Assembly (NCBI GenBank): GCA_934436245.1
Contig: CAKSAM010000006.1
Location: 1 to 64,000 of the forward strand
Origin: an uncultured Acetatifactor sp.
GTDB lineage: Bacteria > Bacillota > Clostridia > Lachnospirales > Lachnospiraceae
DNA length: 64,000 bases
Reading direction: 5' to 3'
The position numbers and the translations under genes were made by a program. Of the stretch, positions 8,193 through 17,247 are shown piece by piece (position 1 is the first letter of the stretch; each line of letters starts with the position of its first letter). The notes beneath the pieces are model-generated. The model made no database searches, was not told the DNA's origin, and saw nothing but the letters and a program-made list of their open reading frames with translations.

Positions 8193-9092
8193 ATGTCAAC
8201 GAAGAAAAAAATCATTTTGCTGGTAGCGGTCATTTGCTATGCATGTATACTCTATGGATTTTTGACCGGTAACAGTATGTTCATGATGGTCACGGTCATT
8301 TTGTATGCAGTGCTGATGCTGGCATTTGTGCTTCTGGCAGACGCAGGTGACCCGGAGACGGTGGAAAAGAACCGCAGACAGCTGGAAGAGGCGGAAGGCA
8401 GAAACAGGGAACTTGATGAAAAAGTTCATGAACTCACGGCGGAGAAGGAACGCTACGCCAAGGCAATGGAGGAGGCAGCCACGGCGAAGGAAGAGGCCAT
8501 CGCAGGACAGCAGGAGCTGCTTGTCAGACAAGAGGAATTAAACGAGGCACTCTCAAAGGCTGAGGAGATCAAAAGCCGGTCCGAAGAGCGGGAAAAAGAG
8601 CTTCTCTCCAATTTCCTGCCGCCGGTGGGGGAAGGAGAGCAGCCAAATGAGACCATCGACATTATCCAGATCGCCAGAGATACGATGCAGGAGCTGAAGC
8701 CTTTTGCGGAGAAGGTACATCTGGAGATCCGTATTTCGGCGCCGGATGATAAGATCCTTGTCAGGGCGGATGCCTCAAGACTGCGGATCATGTTCCGCAA
8801 CATTATCGACAATTCCATCAAATACATGAACCGGGCAGGAATTCTTGTCATTACGATCTCGAACCTGGGGGACGATATTTTCATTGTACTCAAGGACAAC
8901 GGAAACGGTCTGTCAGAGAAGGAAACGGCTCATATCTTTGAACTCAATTATCAGGGCTCCAACCGGATAAGTGGAAACGGACTGGGCCTGACGCAGGCGA
9001 AGGCCATCGTGGAATACTACGGAGGCACGATCTATGCGAAGAGTAACGTCGGCAAGGGCATGGGAATCTATGTGCAGCTGCCGACCGACTAG
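8193..9092 (+). CDS. Membrane GHKL ATPase (sensor-kinase-like) lacking a clear DHp histidine
   Basis: A 299-residue protein with two N-terminal TM helices (about 8-25 and 28-48), a long charged coiled coil (about 58-140) and a C-terminal histidine-kinase-type ATPase domain (about 180-299). The N-box R-N-I-I-D-N-S-I-K-Y, the D-N-G-N-G-L-S G1 box and G-N-G-L-G-L-T-Q-A G2 box are intact. I see no HisKA-type H-E/D-x-x motif in the coiled coil, and no response regulator gene is close. It may phosphorylate an unlinked partner or act as an ATP-dependent switch. ATG 8193 (AAGGGAG upstream) is chosen over an upstream in-frame ATG inside the previous gene. Confidence 0.82.
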   Translation: MSTKKKIILLVAVICYACILYGFLTGNSMFMMVTVILYAVLMLAFVLLADAGDPETVEKNRRQLEEAEGRNRELDEKVHELTAEKERYAKAMEEAATAKEEAIAGQQELLVRQEELNEALSKAEEIKSRSEEREKELLSNFLPPVGEGEQPNETIDIIQIARDTMQELKPFAEKVHLEIRISAPDDKILVRADASRLRIMFRNIIDNSIKYMNRAGILVITISNLGDDIFIVLKDNGNGLSEKETAHIFELNYQGSNRISGNGLGLTQAKAIVEYYGGTIYAKSNVGKGMGIYVQLPTD

Positions 9093-9137
9093 ATCAACGG
9101 AAATTTTGACAGATAGGAAGCATGGAGAGTGTGGCGG

Positions 9138-9608
9138 ATGAAAAAGCAAAAAGGACTTATCATTGTGGTGATGGCGTTCTTTCTGGTCAGTGGTGTAGCT
9201 GCCTGTGTCATCAGGCAGTATCTTGACAGACAGGAGAACGTTCCGGTGCCCGTCTATGTGAATCAGCACTGGGAATTGCAGCCGCAGACGACAGAAACAC
9301 CGGGAGAGATAACGGAACAGACACCGGAGGAAGTGCCGGCGCAGGATCCGGAGACAACGCCGGAGGAGACTGTCTATTATACGTTTACTGTGCGGGGGGA
9401 TATTACTGCCCTGCATATCAGGCTCACCCCGGGGCTGGACGGACAGATCCTGGGCAAACTGAAGCCGAATGAGACGGGGTATGTACTGGAGCGGGGCGAA
9501 GAATGGTCCCTGGTGACCACCGGGAAAAAGAGCGGCTATGTCTTCAACTATTATATTGTGTTGGAGGAGACCCCGGAGGAAGATTTTCCTGAAGAATACA
9601 GGAACTGA
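9138..9608 (+). CDS. Membrane-anchored bacterial SH3-domain protein
   Basis: A 156-residue protein with one N-terminal TM anchor (about 5-25), a Thr/Pro/Glu-rich linker (about 45-85) and a C-terminal SH3b-like domain (about 85-150) with the L-H-I-R-x-x-P-G-L-D-G-Q-I-L-G pattern and the closing W-S-L-V-T-T-G-K-K-S-G-Y-V. SH3b domains often bind the cell wall, and the linker would hold it outside the membrane. ATG 9138 follows GGAGAG; a GTG at 9129 would add three residues. It sits between the GHKL protein and a 73-residue orphan. A wall-docking role for the injection machine is only a guess. Confidence 0.72.
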   Translation: MKKQKGLIIVVMAFFLVSGVAACVIRQYLDRQENVPVPVYVNQHWELQPQTTETPGEITEQTPEEVPAQDPETTPEETVYYTFTVRGDITALHIRLTPGLDGQILGKLKPNETGYVLERGEEWSLVTTGKKSGYVFNYYIVLEETPEEDFPEEYRN

Positions 9609-9638
9609 CCACCTGGATTTTCGGATAAGGAGAGGCTT

Positions 9639-9860
9639 ATGAGACTGAGTGACAGACTTGCAATGCAGCAGATGAGGAAGAGCGGCAGCGGAAACCGTAT
9701 GGTGGAGGAAGAAGAGACCCTTACCTATCAGAACCGGAAGAGGGAGACCTCTCTGAATGAAGAACAGGGAGTCTTTCAGGGAAAGACTTTTGAAGGAATC
9801 AACACGGAGAAAAGCATCTTTGACCGGACGGCGGTGTTCCGGGTAGAGGAGAGACAGTGA
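9639..9860 (+). CDS. Small hypothetical protein of the injection locus
   Basis: A 73-residue charged protein with an AAGGAGAGG ribosome binding site and tight spacing on both sides (about 30 nt). It has no TM segment, no cysteine and no motif I recognise. Its C-terminal half contains 'GVFQGKTFEGIN' and ends R-V-E-E-R-Q. It directly precedes the AAA+ ATPase genes, so it may be a small assembly or adaptor protein, but the sequence does not show that. Confidence 0.55.
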   Translation: MRLSDRLAMQQMRKSGSGNRMVEEEETLTYQNRKRETSLNEEQGVFQGKTFEGINTEKSIFDRTAVFRVEERQ

Positions 9861-9888
9861 AGCAGGCAACAGGCAAGGAGGAGACAGC

Positions 9889-12213
9889 GTGAATATCTAT
9901 GACAAGTTTGACAGGAAACTGGAGGGGGAGCCGTTTAGCGGATACCCGGAGTATATGGACTATCTGTTTGCCTGTGTCAACAGCCGGATGGATCTGTACC
10001 TTGAGGAGATGAAGGGACTGTTTGCATCCGGACAGGGTGGATATAAAAATGTGCTTTACCCGGATCTGGAGATCGCCCATACCATGTGTCAGGAGAAAAT
10101 ACATATCTTTTCCTCGGAGACAGTCAGGGACGGTGAGGGCGAGGAGACCGGAGAGGAACAGCCGGCGGAACTGAGTGACGAACTGATGGCTCTGCTGGGG
10201 GATTACGCCGCAGAGATGAGAACCGTTGCATCGGGGGAAAACCACAGTGTCAGAGAGCCGGACTGCGAGGAGATGATGGCGTTTATCGAAGCGCGGGCCG
10301 AGAAGACGCTGGAAGCGGGGCTTGCGCTTCCGTTCTATTCTCTCTGCAAAAAGATGGAGTTTGAGCATTTTACCACCTTCTGCTTTGCCTGCAGCATCCT
10401 GGCATCCACCCAGACGGATTATGCGGGGGTGTTCCAGGTTATTAACGAAAACGGTAACCTGCCTGCTCCGACCATCGAATCGGCAGCAAGGCTGTATTAC
10501 GGAAGTGAATTTTCTATTACAGGAGCCTATGGAGATATGTCGGTGGGACTGGAGCAGCTGCAGCCAATCCTTGATCTGAGAGTAAACGGAAGTATGCCGT
10601 TCTCCACAGTTGTCACACCGGACAAGCGGATTATCGACTTTCTGTTTGGTAAGCATCCCATGCAGCTGGATGAGAACTACATCCGCTTTTTCAAGATGCT
10701 GACGGATGACAGGGAACTGGATCCTATCATGGCGAATCAGGGGCAGCTGGATGCCATGGAGATCTCCTACCGTGAGGGGGTACGCATTTTCTCTTTCTTT
10801 GGGGATGAGGGAAGTGGACGGAAATTTTTCATCAAGCAATTCTGCAAAAAGAACGGGATGGGTGCAATCTCCGTCAACTGTAAAAAGCTTTTTGTCTATG
10901 ATTTCACCTTTGTGGAAAAGGCACTGTGGGCGGTTACCAGAGAGTGTATTCTGACCAATTCCTGCTGCTGTCTCGATGAGCTGACCTTCCACGAGGAGGA
11001 GAAGGATAAGTTCCTGGGGTACATGGATCTCGCTTTTGCAAAGCTGGTGAGCAAGGGACTGTTGGTCTACGCACTGAGCAAGGAAAAAATGCCGATGCGC
11101 GACATCACGAAGGAGGAGTTCACGGAACTGGAGATTCCGACGCCTACGACGCAGGAGAGAGAGGAGTGCTGGCGTCTGTTTGCGAAGGATTATGCGCTGG
11201 GTGATGACATCGACCTGCTGGAGATGGCGACAAAGTTCCTGTTCACTCCGGGCAAGATCAAGGCGGCGCTGGCAAATGCCAGAAGTCTTGCAACCATGAA
11301 CAAGGATATCCTGATCCCCCGGGCCACGCTTTTTCAAGGTTGTAATAATCAGATGAGCTCGGAACTGACGCAGAAGGCCACCAAGGTAAAAGCGAATTTC
11401 GGTTTTGAAGACATTGTCATGAACAGGGATCAGAGGGAGACGCTGGAGCATGCCATTGACCAGATGAATTTCCGGAAACAGGTTTACGACAACTGGCATT
11501 ATACGAAGAAATATCCCTATGGCCGCGGCTTGTCCGTGCTGCTGTTCGGAGCTCCCGGTACCGGTAAATCCATGTGTGCCCAGGTAATCGCACACGAACT
11601 CAATCTTGAGCTTTACCGCGTTGACCTTTCCAAGGTCATTGATAAGTATGTGGGTGAGACGGAGAAATCCATCTCCATGATCTTCCGGGAGGCGAAGAAG
11701 TGTAATGTCGTACTCTTTTTCGACGAATGTGATACGTTGTTTGCAAAGCGTTCCGATGACGGAGGAAGCAACCAGGCATCCAATAACAACAAGACTGCGC
11801 TGCTTCTGCAGGAGGTTGAGGCCTATGACGGAGTGTCCGTGCTGGCCACCAACTACAAACACAATATTGACCCCGCTTTCTTCCGGCGTATGAAATACAT
11901 TGTGGAATTCCAGTTCCCCAATGCGGATACCAGAGAGATGCTGTGGCGGACGACGATTCCCAAGGACACCCCGCTGGCAGAGGATGTGGATATCCGCTTC
12001 CTTGCAGAGAAATTTGAATTTGCGGGTGGTAATATCAAGAACTGTATTCTCAACGCAGCGTTTCTGGCTGCGGCGGATGGCGATGGAAAGGAAGTGCGCA
12101 TGAAGCATTACCTTCAGGCGATCCGCTACGAGTATGTCAAGACCGGAAAGGTCTTCACAAGATCGGATTTTGAGCCCTATGCGGAAGAGGTATTCGGCAT
12201 GGAACTGGGATAA
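9889..12213 (+). CDS. eCIS-type AAA+ ATPase 1 (degenerate first P-loop)
   Basis: A 774-residue protein. The C-terminal AAA+ module has Walker A G-A-P-G-T-G-K-S (554-561), Walker B V-V-L-F-F-D612-E613-C-D, sensor-1 A-T-N-Y and arginines in F-F-R-R-M. An earlier ATPase-like module has a broken P-loop, G-D-E-G-S-G-R-K at 305-312, so it probably binds without hydrolysing. Afp15/Pvc15-type AAA+ ATPases with this layout are a hallmark of extracellular contractile injection systems and are thought to act in assembly or cargo handling. GTG 9889 with AAGGAGGAG upstream is the start. It is followed 17 nt later by a paralog. Confidence 0.85.
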   Translation: MNIYDKFDRKLEGEPFSGYPEYMDYLFACVNSRMDLYLEEMKGLFASGQGGYKNVLYPDLEIAHTMCQEKIHIFSSETVRDGEGEETGEEQPAELSDELMALLGDYAAEMRTVASGENHSVREPDCEEMMAFIEARAEKTLEAGLALPFYSLCKKMEFEHFTTFCFACSILASTQTDYAGVFQVINENGNLPAPTIESAARLYYGSEFSITGAYGDMSVGLEQLQPILDLRVNGSMPFSTVVTPDKRIIDFLFGKHPMQLDENYIRFFKMLTDDRELDPIMANQGQLDAMEISYREGVRIFSFFGDEGSGRKFFIKQFCKKNGMGAISVNCKKLFVYDFTFVEKALWAVTRECILTNSCCCLDELTFHEEEKDKFLGYMDLAFAKLVSKGLLVYALSKEKMPMRDITKEEFTELEIPTPTTQEREECWRLFAKDYALGDDIDLLEMATKFLFTPGKIKAALANARSLATMNKDILIPRATLFQGCNNQMSSELTQKATKVKANFGFEDIVMNRDQRETLEHAIDQMNFRKQVYDNWHYTKKYPYGRGLSVLLFGAPGTGKSMCAQVIAHELNLELYRVDLSKVIDKYVGETEKSISMIFREAKKCNVVLFFDECDTLFAKRSDDGGSNQASNNNKTALLLQEVEAYDGVSVLATNYKHNIDPAFFRRMKYIVEFQFPNADTREMLWRTTIPKDTPLAEDVDIRFLAEKFEFAGGNIKNCILNAAFLAAADGDGKEVRMKHYLQAIRYEYVKTGKVFTRSDFEPYAEEVFGMELG

Positions 12214-12230
12214 TGAGAGAGGCATGAGAA

Positions 12231-14291
12231 ATGAACAGGTCTGACTTAGAACTCTATCTGGACATAGATCAACAGAATAGTGTTTTCTCTTCCACGGAGG
12301 AACTGCTCGGACAGATACAGAGGATACTGATCTACTGGCTGGCGCAGACCTCCGGAGGGGAGAACGTCATGGAGGAGACGGAAAAGCTGTTCGGCTATTG
12401 GGAAAGCCGTTGTGTTGAAACGGCAAAACAGGGTCCAAAACTTCCCTACATTACGATGCGGGAAGCACTCTCCCTAAACCGGTTTGAAGAATTTCTGGTA
12501 TGGATCGCCTGCATCCGGCAGCTGGACGGAGAATTTGCAGCAGAACTCTCTGGGGAGGGAAGTTCTGAGGAACTGACACTGGAGGATGCCTTTTATCTGT
12601 TCCGGAGACTTACCGTGGAGGATATGGAGGCAGAATACCGGCTGCTGGATCCCAATGACCGGTTGAACGTGGTTCTTTTTCAGGACTGGGAGGAAGAACA
12701 GACAGAGCGGCGTCTGCAGAGACCGGTGAAGCTTAAGAAGACGGCACTGGATTTCCTGTTGGAACAGGACTGCGGTATCCATGAACTGACCGGTATCACG
12801 GTCTGCCTGGAACCGGATGAGGAGCCATTACTTCAGAATGAGGAGCTGTACGGGCAGTGCAGAGACTACCTGGAAAGGATCCGGAATGGAAAGAGCAAAG
12901 GCGTGATACAGTTGTCCGGAGCGGAGGGCGCAGGCAAGAGCTTTCTTTTGAAGAAACTCGGAGAATCGACAGAATTCGTTGCGGTATTTCTCGGTTTCCT
13001 GCTAGAGAGGAAAAATGTGCGGAGAGATCTTCGGGAGATCATTTCTTATTGTGTATTGCGGAGAAAGTATGTGGCACTGCAGCAGCTTCCGGAGAAACTG
13101 GAACCGGATATGCTGGGGTATTTTCTTGAGGTTTTGACGGAATACATTCCGGTGGTGTGCGTGATGACAGAGACACCGCTGCGGATACGCTATCCGGGGA
13201 AAGTCAGTCCCATGGAGGCAGAACTTCCGGGAGCGACGAGAGAACAGCAGATGCATTTCTGGGAATATTATGCAGAAAAATATCAGTGTAAGGCACTCTG
13301 CAGCCATGGGGCGGAACTGGCAAATCTCTATCGGCTGATGCCGGGAGAGATCGAACGGATGGTACGAAAGCTCAGAGCCCGTTTTGGGGAAGGGACAGAG
13401 GTGTCTTATGACGAAGCAAAAGATGTCATCGTCAGTGAGCTGATGGAGGATGCCGGAAGAAAGTTACAAGGTCTGGCGGTACCTCTGGTGACCGGATTTT
13501 CCATGGAAGATCTGCAGCTTCCGGGGCAGCAGATGCGAATCTTAAAGTTTGCCATTTCTGCGATCCGGAACCGATATCTTGTCATGGAGGGAATGGGCTT
13601 CGGAAAGAAGATGCCCTACGGACGTGGTATCAGCATTCTGCTGTACGGTCCTCCCGGAACCGGCAAGACCATGACAGCGCAGGTGATCGCAAAGGAAGTC
13701 GGACTGACACTGTTTCGGGTGGACTCCTCCAGGATCATGGATAAATATATCGGGGAAACGGAGAAAAAGCTGGGAGAACTGTTTGAAACCGCCAAGAATA
13801 CCAACGCGATTTTATTCTTTGATGAGGCGGATTCCCTTTTTGCCAAGAGAACGGAGGTATCGAAGTCAACAGACAAATATGCCAACAATGAGGTATCTTT
13901 TCTGTTACAGCTGATGGAACAGTATGAGGGCATCATGGTGCTTGCCACGAACCACAGTAATTTCTTTGATGAAGCATTCCGCAGGAGAATCACATATTCC
14001 ATCAATCTTCCGTCACCGGATGCCGAGACGAGAAGCCGTCTCTGGAGGCTGGCGTTCCCGGAGGGGGTCGAGATTGCGGAGGATGTGGATTTCGATCAGC
14101 TGGCCAGAGAGCATGAGTTCACTGGCAGCAGTATCAAGTATGTGGCCCAGCAGGCAATGTTCACGGCGGCAATACTGCAGAGCCCGGTGACACTGGAGTG
14201 CATCCACACAGGACTGAAACTGATGATGGAGAGGGATTGCCAGGGCTATAAGGATGGAAGCCTGCAGGCATGCTTTACGAGGCTGCTGTAA
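12231..14291 (+). CDS. eCIS-type AAA+ ATPase 2
   Basis: A 686-residue paralog of the preceding ATPase. The first module has an intact P-loop G-A-E-G-A-G-K-S (230-237). The C-terminal AAA+ module has G-P-P-G-T-G-K-T (473-480), I-L-F-F-D531-E532-A-D and F-R-R-R-I. Both share the phrases G-R-G-x-S-x-L-L-x-G and D-K-Y-x-G-E-T-E-K. In protein 1 the first site is degenerate while here it looks canonical, so the two may form a mixed oligomer with divided roles (inference). ATG 12231 follows 'GAGAGGCATGAGAA'. It lies directly upstream of the cargo zone. Confidence 0.85.
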   Translation: MNRSDLELYLDIDQQNSVFSSTEELLGQIQRILIYWLAQTSGGENVMEETEKLFGYWESRCVETAKQGPKLPYITMREALSLNRFEEFLVWIACIRQLDGEFAAELSGEGSSEELTLEDAFYLFRRLTVEDMEAEYRLLDPNDRLNVVLFQDWEEEQTERRLQRPVKLKKTALDFLLEQDCGIHELTGITVCLEPDEEPLLQNEELYGQCRDYLERIRNGKSKGVIQLSGAEGAGKSFLLKKLGESTEFVAVFLGFLLERKNVRRDLREIISYCVLRRKYVALQQLPEKLEPDMLGYFLEVLTEYIPVVCVMTETPLRIRYPGKVSPMEAELPGATREQQMHFWEYYAEKYQCKALCSHGAELANLYRLMPGEIERMVRKLRARFGEGTEVSYDEAKDVIVSELMEDAGRKLQGLAVPLVTGFSMEDLQLPGQQMRILKFAISAIRNRYLVMEGMGFGKKMPYGRGISILLYGPPGTGKTMTAQVIAKEVGLTLFRVDSSRIMDKYIGETEKKLGELFETAKNTNAILFFDEADSLFAKRTEVSKSTDKYANNEVSFLLQLMEQYEGIMVLATNHSNFFDEAFRRRITYSINLPSPDAETRSRLWRLAFPEGVEIAEDVDFDQLAREHEFTGSSIKYVAQQAMFTAAILQSPVTLECIHTGLKLMMERDCQGYKDGSLQACFTRLL

Positions 14292-14342
14292 AGAGACAGG
14301 CAGCAAAAACAGCAGGCAGTCGGAGCAGATAAGGAGCAGAGT

Positions 14343-14732
14343 ATGAATCAGGACAGGGATCAGGAATGGAAAGAGGAATGGAATCAGGAGTTTGGTTACA
14401 GTAAGGACAATGTGCCGGTCATGGTAACGAACGAGATGCTGCAGTGCAAGAACTGCCGGTTCCGGGGACAGAAGGTCGGGGGATGTGAAAAGTTTAAGTT
14501 CAAACCTGCAGATGTCCTCGCAGGGCGGGGAGAATGCCCGGCGTATGAGTGTGAGGGGGAAGAGTCCCGGGACGATGGAGAGCGTGGGAGATATACGAGC
14601 GATTCACCGGACTGTGAGGGCTGTGTCTTTAATTTTGGGAATCTGAATTGTGCCGTGTATGATATAAAGCCGGCATCCATTGTCATTGATCACAGGCCAT
14701 GCGAAAAACGGCAGCCGGGAGGTACGGTATGA
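14343..14732 (+). CDS. Small Cys-rich protein with two related halves
   Basis: A 129-residue protein with about ten cysteines in two similar units: C-K-N-C-R-F ... C-E-K-F-K-F-K-P-A-D-V ... C-P near the middle, and C-E-G-C-V-F-N-F ... C-A-V-Y-D-I-K-P-A-S-I ... C-E near the end. Each looks like a four-cysteine metal-binding knuckle. The linker is acidic. It ends TGA overlapping the ATG of the ADP-ribosyltransferase gene (ATGA), which suggests translational coupling. A role as chaperone or adaptor for that cargo is possible but not shown. Confidence 0.72.
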   Translation: MNQDRDQEWKEEWNQEFGYSKDNVPVMVTNEMLQCKNCRFRGQKVGGCEKFKFKPADVLAGRGECPAYECEGEESRDDGERGRYTSDSPDCEGCVFNFGNLNCAVYDIKPASIVIDHRPCEKRQPGGTV

Positions 14733-17209
14733 GACAAAACTATCAGACAAATGTAAAGTTCAGTACTCTTGCGGATGCAAAGGCGATTGCGAAGGATTAT
14801 GAGCAGTCTGTTTTTGGCGCACAAAACGGCATCAGCGGAAATGTACAGAAATATCAGGAGCTTCGGGCGACGCAGAAGAAGTATGGGAAGAATTCTGCGC
14901 GCTTCAATGCGGTACTGTATGGCATCCTGCAGATTGAAAATATGAGGAACGAAAGGGTTTCGGAAGAGCATCCTGAAGCCTATGAAAACCTGATAGTGGC
15001 ATATGCAGATCTATGTACCGCATGTAAGGAATATATTGACCATTCAAAGTACCGTTTCACTGCTGTAGGCAAACAGCGCGAAGAGATTGTGAAAGAGATC
15101 TATGCTAATGCCGAGAAAGAAGTGTTGATGGTGCAGATGCGGTATTTTGAGATGGGCAGCCGGTTTAAGGGAGAGGGCATTACTCTCCGCCAGCTCTTTG
15201 CAGGCGAGACCCTTCCGCAGCTGATTCAGGATGATGCTGCAAATTTCTCTCTCAATGAAAGCGAGATGGCTCCGGCAGCCAAAGCGGAAAGGTACAGGCT
15301 GAATATGAGTGCTGCGGCCTTTAAGAACAGGGTCGCACAGGAGGCGCGTGTCGATGCCAGAGACAGCAGTGTGATTGCAATTCTGTTGGAATACTATCAG
15401 AGAATTTTAAGCCGCATGGATACCGATCCTGCATCAGAGGATCTTGTACCGGATATTCTGAATCGAATCCGGAGCCTATGCACGGGGAATGAGAAGAGTA
15501 ATGTTCTGGCGGAACTGTCTGCAGAAGTAGACTGGGTTCTGCATACGACAGGTGTGACAGGTAAGGAATCCAGTGAAGGATCCATTGGACAGAGCTTTGT
15601 GTCTGTTGGAGAATATGCAGCGGGTGTCGACATTTCTGATGTGGAGGCGGAGGCAAATGCCGACCAGTTCAGCGATTATCCGGTGATTACCAATAATGAA
15701 GCAAAGAGTATGGCGGAGAAAAACCCGTATAATCAGGGAGAGGGTTATAAGACGCTCTATGGTCTGTCGGGCGATAAGGGATATAATCATGGTTATATCC
15801 AGACAGGAAATTCTTTTGATATAAACAGATATTTGAGGGAACAGGAATTTACAGGTGTCAGTTATGAGAGTCATGCGACGATTGGCATGCTGAATGAGGC
15901 TGCGAATATGAACCGGTTGTCCCACAAGGCGAGATTCTATCGTCTGCTGGGTGCGTCGTATCTGCAATATGCGCTTGGATTGGAGAACCTTGCAGATGCG
16001 AACGGTTTTGCGAAGGGAACGGTACAGGCTATCAATGCCATGGCGGGGAAGGTCGTCACCGATGCCGGATTTATGTGTGTGGGGCATCAGGTGGATCTGA
16101 TGTTCGGTTCCAATCCTGTCATGCTGACATTACTGTGTGACGAGGGTATGCCCCTGATGGCAACGGCTAACTTCGGAGAGGGAGAGTTCATCTTCCCACG
16201 AAATACCAGCTATATGATCATCGGCGCCAGAAAATATGAGGAGGGCAATAAAGCAACGCCCAATGAGCGCACCTTCATCGGTATTTCGCCGAACGGTACA
16301 CGGGATAAGGGCGTTTTCCACGGACTGGAGATCATTTGTAAGGTACTGAATCCGGAAGGCATTCCGAATCAGGATGCGCAGTCTGTGGAGAGCATGGCAG
16401 AGTTTAAGAAAAAGCAGAATTCCTATGTAGGAGAATGGGGACAGCACGGCGATGGTGTGCATAGAGAGGCCTATCTCAAGATGGCGAGACGGGATATGGC
16501 GACACTGACACCTGAGGAAAAGGTGGCTATGGATGCCTACACTACGAATTCTGGGGACATTAACAGGCGTCTTCGCTCGGGGGATGATATATCGGATGTC
16601 TTACAGGCAAATATCTCTCATATCAAGGCGGCTATGCGCAAGCACCCCCTGCCCACGGATATTACCACCTATCGCGGTGTGGATGACGGTATGCTGCTCT
16701 TCCTGCTGAATACCTCGCCGGGTATTACGCCGGAGGAGAGAAACAGATACATTATCAACGGCAGGATAAATCATGATGCCTTGAGTGACGGTGAGGGCTA
16801 CAAGGTATTTGAGGGAATTGTTTTCAGAGATCCGGCATTTGTCAGCACCTCGACAAACCGCTTCTTTGCAAAGAGATGGGCGAACGGGCTCAATCACAAG
16901 GCAATTTCAAAGAGCCTGGAACAGCAGGCAAAGGGCATGGCAGAGGGTTCTGCAGAGAAAAAGAGGCTTCTGAGACAGGCAGGGAGCGAGGAATGGAATG
17001 TATCGGATATTACCGGCTCCCATGTAATGAATATGCATCTCAAGCGGGGAACCAGAGCATTGTTTTCGGATACTATGTATACATCAGGGGATGGCGGCAG
17101 ACCGAGAGGGCAGGATGAACTGACACTGGATTCCGGTGGAAACTACAGAATTACGGCGGTAAGTATGGATACCAAGGGACAGTATGTGTTCGACGTGGAA
17201 GTACTGTAG
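14729..17209 (+). CDS. ADP-ribosyltransferase toxin-like cargo protein
   Basis: An 826-residue protein. The C-terminal 220 residues carry the ADP-ribosyltransferase signature of the R-S-E clade: T-Y-R649-G-V, the F-V-S706-T-S-T motif on an NAD-binding strand, and G-Q795-D-E797-L at the ARTT loop. A Gln two residues before the catalytic Glu is the pattern of C3-type enzymes, which modify Asn-like targets, rather than the E-x-E of Arg-specific enzymes. The first 600 residues are mostly helical and unrecognised, possibly a loading or packing region. There is no signal peptide. The start is the ATG in the ATGA overlap, with GGGAGG upstream. No obvious immunity gene is adjacent. Confidence 0.85.
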   Translation: MRQNYQTNVKFSTLADAKAIAKDYEQSVFGAQNGISGNVQKYQELRATQKKYGKNSARFNAVLYGILQIENMRNERVSEEHPEAYENLIVAYADLCTACKEYIDHSKYRFTAVGKQREEIVKEIYANAEKEVLMVQMRYFEMGSRFKGEGITLRQLFAGETLPQLIQDDAANFSLNESEMAPAAKAERYRLNMSAAAFKNRVAQEARVDARDSSVIAILLEYYQRILSRMDTDPASEDLVPDILNRIRSLCTGNEKSNVLAELSAEVDWVLHTTGVTGKESSEGSIGQSFVSVGEYAAGVDISDVEAEANADQFSDYPVITNNEAKSMAEKNPYNQGEGYKTLYGLSGDKGYNHGYIQTGNSFDINRYLREQEFTGVSYESHATIGMLNEAANMNRLSHKARFYRLLGASYLQYALGLENLADANGFAKGTVQAINAMAGKVVTDAGFMCVGHQVDLMFGSNPVMLTLLCDEGMPLMATANFGEGEFIFPRNTSYMIIGARKYEEGNKATPNERTFIGISPNGTRDKGVFHGLEIICKVLNPEGIPNQDAQSVESMAEFKKKQNSYVGEWGQHGDGVHREAYLKMARRDMATLTPEEKVAMDAYTTNSGDINRRLRSGDDISDVLQANISHIKAAMRKHPLPTDITTYRGVDDGMLLFLLNTSPGITPEERNRYIINGRINHDALSDGEGYKVFEGIVFRDPAFVSTSTNRFFAKRWANGLNHKAISKSLEQQAKGMAEGSAEKKRLLRQAGSEEWNVSDITGSHVMNMHLKRGTRALFSDTMYTSGDGGRPRGQDELTLDSGGNYRITAVSMDTKGQYVFDVEVL

Positions 17210-17247
17210 TACGATGATGAATGACCTGAAAAAGGAGGAGCAGAGGT

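Noticed and set aside
9799..12225. An 808-codon minus-strand open frame opposite AAA+ ATPase 1
   Set aside because: It is a codon-phase shadow: the plus-strand frame has clear Walker motifs, a ribosome binding site and operon context, while the minus frame has no recognisable domain.
14699..14731. Earlier ATG for the ADP-ribosyltransferase gene, or a frameshifted fusion with the Cys-rich gene
   Set aside because: The ATG at 14729 has a good ribosome binding site and forms an ATGA overlap; the extra ten codons lie inside the upstream gene in another frame.
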